Positions 25,491-32,528 of a stretch of 41,546 nucleotides of DNA are shown piece by piece (the first letter of the stretch is position 1; the number at the start of each line of letters is the position of its first letter). A program made the translations under genes and the position numbers. The notes below the pieces were generated by a model. The model made no database searches. It saw only the letters and a list, made by a program, of their open reading frames with translations, and had not been told where the DNA came from. The DNA lies in contig JAKLKS010000006.1 in NCBI GenBank assembly GCA_023150535.1, forward strand, positions 1-41,546, in the 5' to 3' direction. Source of the stretch: Planctomycetota bacterium. GTDB taxonomy: Bacteria; Planctomycetota; JAJSAM01; JAKLKS01.

Positions 25491-26624
25491 GTGCGCGCAG
25501 GCAGGTACGTCCAGCAGCCCGAAGGCTACCGCGCCTTCCTCCCCGCGCCGCTTCCGCCGGACCCGCCCGTGGCCATGGACGGGGAGATGACGGCGCTCCT
25601 CTCCGAGGCGGACCGGGATCTAGGGCGCCTGGACGGCATCGCCAGCGTCCTCCCCAACCCGGACCTGTTCGTGGCCATGTACCTCCGGCACGAGGCAGTG
25701 CTCTCTTCGCAAATCGAGGGAACCCAGAGCACCCTCGAGGACGTCCTGGCCTACGAGGCGGGGGTGCGGGGGGAGAACCGGCCGAAGGACGTGGAGGAGG
25801 TCGTCAACTACGTCCACGCGATGAACTTCGGCCTGAAGCGGCTGGCCTCCCTGCCGCTCTCGCTCCGCCTCATCCGGGAGATCCACGAGCGGCTGATGAA
25901 GGGGGCGCGCGGGGGGCACCTCACACCCGGGGAGTTCCGGAGGAGCCAGAACTGGGTCGGCCCGGCAGGGTGCACGTTCAAGGATGCGACCTTCGTTCCG
26001 CCGCCCCCGCACGAGATGCACGCGGCGCTGGGGGACCTGGAGAAGTTCCTGCACGACCGGCGCCTTCCGGTCCTGGTCCAGTGCGGCCTTGCGCACGCGC
26101 AGTTCGAGACGATCCACCCGTTCCTCGACGGAAACGGGCGCGTGGGACGGCTCCTGGTCACTCTCCTCCTGTGCGAGCGGGGCGTTCTCCGACATCCCCT
26201 GCTCTACATTAGCCACCACCTGAAGCTTCAGCGGTCGGAGTACTACGCCTGCCTCACCGCCATCCGGAAGGACGGCGACTGGGAGCGCTGGGTGCGGTTC
26301 TTCCTCCGCGGAGTCTCGGACGTGAGCCGGTCCGCGACGGACACGGCCCGGGCCATCGTCGACCTCCGAGAGTCCCACCGTGAAAAGCTGGGCGACCAGC
26401 CGAACGGCGCGCGGATTCTCGACTACCTCTTCGTGCACCCGCTCGTGTCCGTGCGGATGGTGGAGAAGAAGCTCGCCTGCTCCTACCTCACCGCGGCCCG
26501 GCTCGTGGGCCGCCTCGAGAAGGAGGGGATGCTCCAGGAGATCACGGGTGGGAAGAGGAACCGGCTGTTCCGCTACGAGCCCTACTACAGCCTCTTCGAG
26601 AAGCAGGTTCCGAAGGCGGGGTAG
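25491..26624 (+). CDS. fic: Fic-domain AMP-transferase-like protein, class II with inhibitory helix
   Basis: A 377-residue Fic protein. Residues about 72-77, SSQIEG within HEAVLSSQIEGTQSTLEDVL, match the inhibitory helix motif [S/T]xxxE[G/N]; being N-terminal to the Fic core, it places the protein in class II. The catalytic loop HPFLDGNGRVGR (about residue 209) is intact. The C-terminal 100 residues contain a winged-helix-like region (VRMVEKKLACSYLTAARLVG) that may bind DNA. The GTG start has GGGAGG upstream. Fic enzymes transfer AMP or similar groups to target proteins; the target here is unknown. The gene converges on the AbiEi-like gene. Confidence 0.88.
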   Translation: MRAGRYVQQPEGYRAFLPAPLPPDPPVAMDGEMTALLSEADRDLGRLDGIASVLPNPDLFVAMYLRHEAVLSSQIEGTQSTLEDVLAYEAGVRGENRPKDVEEVVNYVHAMNFGLKRLASLPLSLRLIREIHERLMKGARGGHLTPGEFRRSQNWVGPAGCTFKDATFVPPPPHEMHAALGDLEKFLHDRRLPVLVQCGLAHAQFETIHPFLDGNGRVGRLLVTLLLCERGVLRHPLLYISHHLKLQRSEYYACLTAIRKDGDWERWVRFFLRGVSDVSRSATDTARAIVDLRESHREKLGDQPNGARILDYLFVHPLVSVRMVEKKLACSYLTAARLVGRLEKEGMLQEITGGKRNRLFRYEPYYSLFEKQVPKAG

Positions 26625-26648
26625 CCCTCTTGGTACTCGCTCGCCCGG

Positions 26649-27710
26649 CTAGGTTCCTGAGGCACGCGCCCTCCACGGGAGTGAGGTGCGACGGAGTTCC
26701 TCGGCGGCTTCCTTGGCCCGTTCCGGATGGCCCTTCAGGTCGACGTAGACCTGGACCGGGCTCGCGCAGGGTACGCCGCGGACTGGCTTCGCGCCATGGA
26801 GGACCCCCTCGTCGCGCGGCACGACGAGCCAGCAGTTCGCCCCCTTGGGCTCATCGAGGAACCCCGCCGAGGCGAGCACGGAGGGGGAGGGAGGCGACAG
26901 GACGAACACGGTCGCGAGACGGAAGGTCGCAAACCGGGTCAGGAGCCAGGCCCCTGCGAGGCCCGAGAAGGCGTACGGGTTCTCGGACGGCGCGAGGGCG
27001 TGGTGCAGCCGGTCGATGAGCTCCTGCCCGGTCTTCGCCGCGATGAACCCCGGCTGGATCCTGTGCCGCTGGAAGTCCTCCTCATCGGACCATGCGTCCA
27101 GCAGTCGATCGGGATCGGGGACCACGATGCGGCCGGCCGTGTCCCGCGAGAGCAGGAGGTCCTGGACGAGCCGGCGGATGATCCGGCTCACGTATCCCTC
27201 TCCCAGCCCTACGGCGCGGGCGATCTCGCGCTGGGTGTGGGGAGTCTTCGGGTCCTCGAGCAGGTAGCGGGTGACTCGTGCGCTCTTGGGGGCGAAGACG
27301 CTGGACGGGCGACCCCGCGATGGAAACGCGTTCGGGTGGCCCCTGACGTTGACGACGATGCCCTCGGCCCGGATGTCCGCGTTGCCGGACAGGTCCATCC
27401 AGGAGACTCCGGCCTCCCGGCACATCGCCCCTCCCTGCTCGCCCATGTAGGGCACAACGAGAAGGGGGATGTCCCCGGGGGAGTGCCGCCGGTGCTGTTC
27501 CTTCAGGCGGGCGATGACCGAGCGGAGGTGGCTGCAGGAACCGGCGGACTTGACCGCGACGGGGAACCTCCCGTGTGGGCCGACAAGCACCATCTCGAAG
27601 CCCTGCTCGTGCCTGCCGATCTTCCACCCCGTGGGGACGGGGAGTCCGAGGTGCATCCCCAGGAGCCGGGGGACCTCCTGCTGCGCGATCCGGTCCATCT
27701 GCCTCGCCAT
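26649..27710 (-). CDS. AbiEi-type winged-helix regulator (orphan type IV antitoxin-like)
   Basis: A 353-residue protein with a winged-helix segment around residues 155-190 (TQREIARAVGLGEGYVSRII) and the extended C-terminal region typical of proteins annotated as AbiEi-family antitoxins (SGLAGAWLLTRFA, then VQVYVDLKGHPERAKEAA). In AbiE systems AbiEi represses its own promoter and silences the AbiEii nucleotidyltransferase toxin. No AbiEii is present on either side; the Fic gene is convergent and does not share its transcript. The ATG at 27710 lacks a Shine-Dalgarno sequence and lies almost at the predicted transcription start. Confidence 0.65.
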   Translation of the reverse strand: MARQMDRIAQQEVPRLLGMHLGLPVPTGWKIGRHEQGFEMVLVGPHGRFPVAVKSAGSCSHLRSVIARLKEQHRRHSPGDIPLLVVPYMGEQGGAMCREAGVSWMDLSGNADIRAEGIVVNVRGHPNAFPSRGRPSSVFAPKSARVTRYLLEDPKTPHTQREIARAVGLGEGYVSRIIRRLVQDLLLSRDTAGRIVVPDPDRLLDAWSDEEDFQRHRIQPGFIAAKTGQELIDRLHHALAPSENPYAFSGLAGAWLLTRFATFRLATVFVLSPPSPSVLASAGFLDEPKGANCWLVVPRDEGVLHGAKPVRGVPCASPVQVYVDLKGHPERAKEAAEELRRTSLPWRARASGT

Positions 27711-27712
27711 GT

Positions 27713-27764
27713 TTCACTAAAATAGCGTACTTCACCGTATTGTCAAGTATGGCTGTTTAGTGAA
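27713..27764 (-). promoter_or_regulatory. Leaderless promoter flanked by inverted operator half-sites
   Basis: On the minus strand TTGACA (27746-27741) and TATTTT (27724-27719) are 16 bp apart, placing the start within about 3 nt of the AbiEi-like ATG. Half-sites TTCACTAAA (27713-27721) and TTTAGTGAA (27756-27764) form a perfect 9-bp inverted repeat bracketing the promoter. An extra TACTTCAC (27728-27735) lies inside the spacer and mirrors GTGAAGTA at 27760. This fits self-repression by the encoded protein. Confidence 0.62.
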
Positions 27765-27830
27765 GTAGTCGACCTGGCAACCCCGAGTTCAAGGTGGCGG
27801 ACGCCAGGGGGCAGAGGTAGAGGTGTCAGC

Positions 27831-28165
27831 GTGCGTATCCGCCTGTCAGGCATCGAGATGCAGCCGTGGGACCGGATCCGGCACCTGGACGCCGGAAGGG
27901 GTGGGCCGGCCGTCGAGCGCGACCTCCCCGTCCTCCGCGGCACCGTGAACTGGCTGCCCGACGGGCTCGATGCCCTGGTGGTCGCCTCCGACCTGCAGGG
28001 GAGGGAGCCCAGACAGCCCGGGGCGGACGGACCCCTTCGCCTCCTCGGCTGCCAGGTGGCGGAGACGCTGGAACGCTGGTGCCGGGAGGGCCGCCTGCCC
28101 CCGGCGGCGCGCGTGGGAGTGGTCCTCTGCGGTGACCTCTACGCCCACCCCGAGCTCGCCAAGCG
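27831..28165 (+). pseudogene. Truncated metallophosphoesterase-like gene, N-terminal part only
   Basis: From a GTG at 27831 about 110 residues read as the start of a calcineurin-like phosphoesterase: TVNWLPDGLDALVVASDLQG, then ARVGVVLCGDLYAHPELAKRG. The expected GNHD and downstream histidine motifs never appear. After about 28165 the frame simply runs antisense to the next gene, so the 277-residue track ORF is chimeric. The 3' part seems to have been deleted together with the end of the opposing gene. It could still give a short product, but without the metal-site residues needed for activity. The family call rests on an N-terminal fragment only. Confidence 0.5.
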
Positions 28166-28274
28166 GGGGACGCACGAAGAGCCGCCACGACCGGGCGGCG
28201 AGGTCCCTCGTGTCGAACTTGGGGCAGGCCTCGGGTCGTTCGACGGGAGTCGGCAGGGCGGGGTTGTTCGTCAT
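28166..28274 (-). pseudogene. Remnant of a fifth operon gene, N-terminal part only
   Basis: An ATG at 28274 overlaps the ADP-ribosylglycohydrolase stop (ATGA) and opens MTNNPALPTPVERPEACPKF, then DTRDLAARSWRLFVRPPL, which reads like a natural protein start. After about 36 residues it enters sequence that is antisense to the metallophosphoesterase remnant, where coding character is lost. The junction near 28165 is approximate. The protein family is not recognisable from this stub. Confidence 0.45.
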
Positions 28275-29416
28275 ACCCGTGTCCCTCCGGTGGGCGGGAT
28301 GTCGGCGCCATCGGAGTACGGGGGAAGGAGCCGGCGGAAGCCGTGGGCGAGGACGATGGCCAGGAAGAGGATGTTCCTGGGCAGGACGGCGGGCCGGAAG
28401 AGGGGGAGTTCGCGGGCATTCGAACCGGGAGAGGCGTCCCCGGGGAATCGAGCGGCGAGGCGGCCCGCGAGCGCCTTCATCCACGAAGCCGATCTCGGCC
28501 ACTCGACGAGCCGGTCCGTCCAGTCCCGTGGGAGTGCCGCGCATCCGACGCCCGCCCCGACGATGCCGCCCACGATGGCGCCGGTCGTGTCGGCATCGCC
28601 GCCCAGGGCGACGACCTCGGTGACGGCGGCGCGGAAGTCCCCGGGGTGGCGCAACCACCCGTAGAGGGCGACCGGAACCGTGTGGTACGCGTAACCCGAG
28701 ACCCCGCGGGCGAGGCCGAGGGAGCCGGCGAACTCCCGCACACTGGCCCCCCGCGCGAGGTGGGCTCCGAGGGAGTCGAGAACGCACCGGATCTCGTCGT
28801 CGGCATCTCCCAGGGCATCGATCGCCCGAGGGAGGAACTCCTCGGCGTTCACGCCGGCGGGCGCCCGCGTGGAAGCATGGGCGGCGGCGCAGGCCACGAG
28901 GAACGCGGCCCTCTCGGCGCGCGGGTCCGTGTGGGTGCATCGGGTCGATGCCCGGACCCACCCGCGGAGGTTCCTCGGTTCGGTCCCGAGGCAGGCACCG
29001 AGGATGGCGGCCCTCATCGCCGGTCCGTTCCCTGCCGAGCGGACGCCGCTCGAGGACGGAGGCCACCCGAGCAGGAGCTTCCCGATGGCCCGGGCCGTCC
29101 CGAGCCCGACACCGGCCGGCAGGGCCAGGATCCAGAAGCGGAGCTTCCATGCGAGTGCCCGGGCGAACCTGTCGGGGTCGCCTCCTGAGGCGAGGAGCGC
29201 CTGGGCGACCATGCATGTGTGCTCGGTGTCGTCGCTCACCATCCCGCGTCCGAGGACGAGGGAGTGATGCAGGTCGGCGCCGAACAACCTGCGGGCACGA
29301 CCCGGGGTGAGCCCCTCGCGGGGAAGTCCCAGGGAGTCTCCGAGCGCGGTTCCCAGGAGGCACCCGGCAAGGCGCTCCACCCGGTCCGATCCCGACGGAG
29401 TTGTCGTTCCGTTCAT
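28271..29416 (-). CDS. ADP-ribosylglycohydrolase (DraG-like)
   Basis: A 381-residue member of the ADP-ribosylglycohydrolase family, which cleaves ADP-ribose from proteins or other acceptors using two Mg or Mn ions. Metal-site motifs are present: GTALGDSLG (about residue 22), SDDTEHTCM (about 61), GNGPAMRAA (about 128) and GGDADTTGAIVGGIVGA (about 270). A Pro-rich hydrophobic C-terminal segment (LPRNILFLAIVLAHGF) follows. The track begins at 29473, but ATG 29416 overlaps the upstream NAD-kinase-like stop as ATGA and fits the family start (ERLAGCLLGTALGD). It is the fourth gene in the NAD/ADP-ribose operon. Confidence 0.85.
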   Translation of the reverse strand: MNGTTTPSGSDRVERLAGCLLGTALGDSLGLPREGLTPGRARRLFGADLHHSLVLGRGMVSDDTEHTCMVAQALLASGGDPDRFARALAWKLRFWILALPAGVGLGTARAIGKLLLGWPPSSSGVRSAGNGPAMRAAILGACLGTEPRNLRGWVRASTRCTHTDPRAERAAFLVACAAAHASTRAPAGVNAEEFLPRAIDALGDADDEIRCVLDSLGAHLARGASVREFAGSLGLARGVSGYAYHTVPVALYGWLRHPGDFRAAVTEVVALGGDADTTGAIVGGIVGAGVGCAALPRDWTDRLVEWPRSASWMKALAGRLAARFPGDASPGSNARELPLFRPAVLPRNILFLAIVLAHGFRRLLPPYSDGADIPPTGGTRV

Positions 29417-30315
29417 CCGCGCAGCAGCCTCAGCCGCGTCGGCGCCGCGTGGAGGGAGACCTTCCTGCCCCATGAGAACTCGATCCGGTCGGTCTCGATG
29501 CCGTCGCCGAAGAGGACGCCGTCGTCGTCCATCTCCGAGACGATGTCCACCGAGCGGCCGGCGGGGATGATCCCCTGGGTGAGGGAGGTCCCGGTCGCCA
29601 CGCTCGGCCAGGCCTCCCGGACGAAGAACACGAGCTGGCCCGAGGTGGGGGACGGGAGCTTCAGGGCGCTCGCCCTCTCGTGGTGGATGGACCGTGCCCA
29701 GCCCGTCGACCCGGTCCCGGTCGCGGTGATGACGCCGGAGGAGGAGTGGCGCTCGGTCTCCTCCCCCCAGGCCAGCCGGTAGCGCGAGGACTGGTGGGTC
29801 CGGTGGCCGACGAAGATCTCGTTGAGGGCGAGGAGCTTCTGGCCGTCGTCGAGGACGCCCTCGACCATCGTCCGCTCCTCGTACGTCCCCCGGCCCGCGA
29901 CGGCGATGCGGAGGAGTTCGGGGGCCGCCCGGGGAGGGTGGGGGACCAGGACCCCCTCGAAGAGGTCCGGCGCGGGGTTGAGGCCGATCACCGCCTGGCC
30001 GGACAGGTACTTCGCCACGTTGGCGACGAGGCCGTCCTGGCCGAGGGCGACGACCACGTCCTCCGGCTCGAAGAGGAACCGGTCCAGGTCGGTCCTGTCG
30101 ATGCGGTTGCGGCGCCAGCCGATGGGGATGGAGTTGAGGACGGACTCGAGCCCCGCGGCGAAGGCCTGGTGGCGGGCCTCCACCTCCTCGATCGACTGCC
30201 CTCGCGTCTCCAGGAAGAACGCCGCCTGGGCCCGGGTTCCGTGCCTCGCCACCAGCCGCTCGAAGTCGGTCGGGCGGGTGACGAGGACGACGCGCGGAAC
30301 GCGGGCCGCGGCCAT
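29413..30315 (-). CDS. NAD kinase-like protein with altered nucleotide motif
   Basis: A 300-residue protein of the NAD/diacylglycerol-kinase fold. The usual GGDGT of NAD kinases is replaced by LGQDGL in VVALGQDGLVANVAKYLSG (about residue 90), keeping the Asp. LNEIFVG matches the NE/ND motif (about 165). ATGTGSTGW corresponds to TPTGSTAY (about 200). Authentic NAD kinase activity is therefore uncertain; it may use a related ligand or act as a sensor. It starts 5 nt after the SPFH stop and overlaps the glycohydrolase start by 4 nt, so it is firmly inside the operon. Confidence 0.75.
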   Translation of the reverse strand: MAAARVPRVVLVTRPTDFERLVARHGTRAQAAFFLETRGQSIEEVEARHQAFAAGLESVLNSIPIGWRRNRIDRTDLDRFLFEPEDVVVALGQDGLVANVAKYLSGQAVIGLNPAPDLFEGVLVPHPPRAAPELLRIAVAGRGTYEERTMVEGVLDDGQKLLALNEIFVGHRTHQSSRYRLAWGEETERHSSSGVITATGTGSTGWARSIHHERASALKLPSPTSGQLVFFVREAWPSVATGTSLTQGIIPAGRSVDIVSEMDDDGVLFGDGIETDRIEFSWGRKVSLHAAPTRLRLLRG

Positions 30316-30319
30316 GGAG

Positions 30320-31369
30320 TCAATCCGCCTTCGCGGCGGGCGGCTTGCCGCCGTTGACGCCGAGACGGCGGGTCCCGGCCTCGATCAGGTCGGTCAGGGC
30401 CGTGCCGAACAGGTCGGGCCCCAGGTTCAGGTGGTCGATGCGCCGCAGCTTCCCTGCGAACCGCCGCGCCGCCAGCCCCATCAGGACGGGGACCGGCATG
30501 TCGCGGTAGATGGCCATGCGCTCCCTCTCGGCCTCGCCTCGGGCCCCCTCGACCGTGCGGATGCCGTCGGCCTTCGTCGCGGCCTCCAGCTTCCGGCGCG
30601 CCGCCAGGGCCTCGGACTCGATGGCCCCCGCCTCGGCCTTCTCGCGGGCCAGGCGCCTGCCGTTCTGGCCCTGCTGGGTGATGAGCGCCTCCTCCCGCCT
30701 GGCCAGCTCGATGCGGTTCTGCAGCTCGTTCTCCTGGATGGCGCGCTCCTTCTCGACGGCCATCGCCCGCCGCTGGAAGGTGGCCTCGTCGGCCCTCTGC
30801 TGGATGGCCTCGCGGGTCGGGGTCTGGAGCGCCTTCTCCAGGTCCGCGGTGGGGGCGACCCCGGAGACGCGGACCGAGACGATCTCGATGCCCATCTTCG
30901 GGAGCGGCCCGTGGCCGGCGAAGCCGGCCCGGATGCGGTCCCCGACCTGGACCATGCCCTCGGCCAGGACCTCGTTCACGGGCGTGTGGACGATGTAGTC
31001 CCAGGCGAACTGCTGGGCCAGCTGGGTCAGGAGCTGGGCGATCTGGTCGAGCGGCGCGTGCTTCCACGTCCCGCGGGACGGGTCGATGGAGAAGTCCACG
31101 CGACGGGCCAGGATCTCCGGGTCCACGACCCGGTAGGTGATGACGCCCTGGGTCGTCACGTCCTGGAAGTCGCTCGTGCGGCCGTGGAACAGGAAGGCCA
31201 GGTCCCGGTCGTCGCAGGGCACCTCGGCGATGCTGGCCGAGAGCGGGTGGAACCAGAACGAGGTGCCGCGCCCGCCCCGGACCAGGCGTCCGCCCCGGAA
31301 GTGGAGGACGTGGTGGCTGGGGTCGCTGCGCAGGTGGCGGAAGACGGGGAAGCAGATGATCTGGGCCAA
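30320..31369 (-). CDS. SPFH/band 7 domain protein
   Basis: A 349-residue SPFH (stomatin/prohibitin/flotillin) protein. The SPFH domain spans about residues 20-190 (DVTTQGVITYRVVDPEILA, then MGIEIVSVRVSGVAPTADLE). A long charged coiled coil follows, about residues 195-285 (RRAMAVEKERAIQENELQNR). There is no clear N-terminal membrane helix, so it may be cytosolic or peripherally attached. SPFH proteins oligomerise into rings or cages and organise other proteins. Encoded between a Nudix regulator and a NAD-kinase-like enzyme, it may scaffold that pathway; this is inference. Confidence 0.82.
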   Translation of the reverse strand: MAQIICFPVFRHLRSDPSHHVLHFRGGRLVRGGRGTSFWFHPLSASIAEVPCDDRDLAFLFHGRTSDFQDVTTQGVITYRVVDPEILARRVDFSIDPSRGTWKHAPLDQIAQLLTQLAQQFAWDYIVHTPVNEVLAEGMVQVGDRIRAGFAGHGPLPKMGIEIVSVRVSGVAPTADLEKALQTPTREAIQQRADEATFQRRAMAVEKERAIQENELQNRIELARREEALITQQGQNGRRLAREKAEAGAIESEALAARRKLEAATKADGIRTVEGARGEAERERMAIYRDMPVPVLMGLAARRFAGKLRRIDHLNLGPDLFGTALTDLIEAGTRRLGVNGGKPPAAKAD

Positions 31370-31378
31370 GGGTCCCTC

Positions 31379-32170
31379 CTATGCGTCCTCGGGCATCGCG
31401 TACCTGTAGAGCCCGGCGGGCCTGTAGGGAACGTCCCTCTCCATCTCCCCGGTGGCGGCGACGAGGCCCTTCGTGACGACGCTCCGGCGGAACGAGTCCT
31501 TGTTGAGCCTGCGGCCGAGGACGGCCTCGTGGACGTCCTGGAGCTGCCGCAGGGTGAACAGCGGCGGCAGGAGCTGGAAGCCGACGGGCGAGTAGTCGAG
31601 CTTCCCGCGGAGGCGCTTGACCGCCATGCCGAGGATGTCGGCGTGGTCGAAGGCGAGCGGCATCGCCATCCCCTCCGGATCCAGCGCCTCGACCGGCCCG
31701 CCGGCCTCGCCCTTCCAGGAGGTCCTCAAGCGCGCCAGCACGACGCCCTCCGTGGCGGCGCAGGCCTTCCGCAGCCGGTCGGCGTCCACGAGCGCGTAGT
31801 AGGCGACCGACAGGATGCGGGTCCGCGGGTCGCGGTCCGGCGCGCCGAAGGTGTAGAGCTGCTCCAGGAAGATGCCCGGGAGGCCGGCCTTGGTCCTCAG
31901 GACCCGGGCCGCGGCGTCGTCGAGGGACTCCTGGATGCCCACGAACCCGCCCGCCAGGGCCCAGCGACCGCGGTGGGGGTGCTCGCCACGACGGACGAGG
32001 AGCGCGTGCAGGTCCCCGTCCCGGGTCGTCATGGCAGCGACGTCCACCGCCACCGAGGGACGGGGGAAGGCGCCGGGGTCGTAGGTCTCGAGGAAGGCGC
32101 GTTCACCGGCGTCGGGCGCGGTGGCCTTCCCACGGGTGCGGCGGCCGGTCGTCCTCTTCCTGTCGGTCAC
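31379..32170 (-). CDS. NrtR-like Nudix-domain transcription regulator
   Basis: A 263-residue protein. The N-terminal Nudix domain is about residues 35-165; its Nudix box reads GFVGIQESLDDAAARVLRTK, where the catalytic REUxEE is degraded to RVLRTK, so hydrolysis is unlikely. The C-terminal winged helix is about residues 190-260 (FTLRQLQDVHEAVLGRRLNKDSFRR). This is the NrtR architecture: a Nudix domain that senses ADP-ribose or related NAD products and controls a wHTH. It starts at GTG 32170 with AAGGTG upstream. First gene of the operon, so it very likely autoregulates through the palindrome at 32194. Confidence 0.85.
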   Translation of the reverse strand: MTDRKRTTGRRTRGKATAPDAGERAFLETYDPGAFPRPSVAVDVAAMTTRDGDLHALLVRRGEHPHRGRWALAGGFVGIQESLDDAAARVLRTKAGLPGIFLEQLYTFGAPDRDPRTRILSVAYYALVDADRLRKACAATEGVVLARLRTSWKGEAGGPVEALDPEGMAMPLAFDHADILGMAVKRLRGKLDYSPVGFQLLPPLFTLRQLQDVHEAVLGRRLNKDSFRRSVVTKGLVAATGEMERDVPYRPAGLYRYAMPEDA

Positions 32171-32190
32171 GGGTCACCTTAGATACACAG

Positions 32191-32219
32191 AGTATATATG
32201 CGGGGAGCATATATGTCAA
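32191..32219 (-). promoter_or_regulatory. Consensus promoter with operator palindrome in the spacer
   Basis: On the minus strand TTGACA (32219-32214) and TATACT (32196-32191) are exactly 17 bp apart, a near-perfect sigma70 promoter. The spacer is filled by the palindrome ATATATGC-GGGGA-GCATATAT (32194-32214). A dimeric repressor bound there would block RNA polymerase. The NrtR-like product of the first gene is the natural candidate. Confidence 0.78.
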
Positions 32220-32372
32220 GCGGATTCGCGGGCGGGCACGACGGCTCGGGCCGTGAGTGGCCGGGCCGGCGGACTGAGGCCGCGAGGGACCTCGATCGAG
32301 GACTCCGGTCGGGTTCTCGGCTCCGCGCCGAGGCTCGACGCCATGGTCAGGACGAAGGCCCGCTGCCCGGCG

Positions 32373-32422
32373 GGTGCGGCTCCTCCTCCGCGGGGTCTCG
32401 GACGTGAGCCGGTCCGCGGCAG
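32373..32422 (+). pseudogene. 50-bp relic of a second fic gene
   Basis: This stretch matches the fic gene at 26291-26340 at 45 of 50 positions by eye and encodes MRLLLRGVSDVSRSA against VRFFLRGVSDVSRSA in Fic. Similarity stops on both sides. It is the only recognisable content of 32220-32528; the rest of that 300-nt interval shows no gene. Confidence 0.65.
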
Positions 32423-32528
32423 CGAGGTCGGACCGCTCCGGGTCGAACGCGCCGATCCACCCGCGGTGGCCCCGCGGTCCCGGTGGTCGGGAGGGGCGAG
32501 GGCGCGTGCCGGACCTCGAGAGCGACCC

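Noticed and set aside
27846-29363. 505-residue minus-strand ORF
   Set aside because: A different frame of the ADP-ribosylglycohydrolase gene for most of its length. Only the short stub beginning at 28274 has gene-like features.
29822-32182. 786-residue plus-strand ORF
   Set aside because: It is antisense to three genes with recognisable domains (NAD-kinase-like, SPFH, Nudix) and has shadow-type composition rich in Arg, Gly and Asp.
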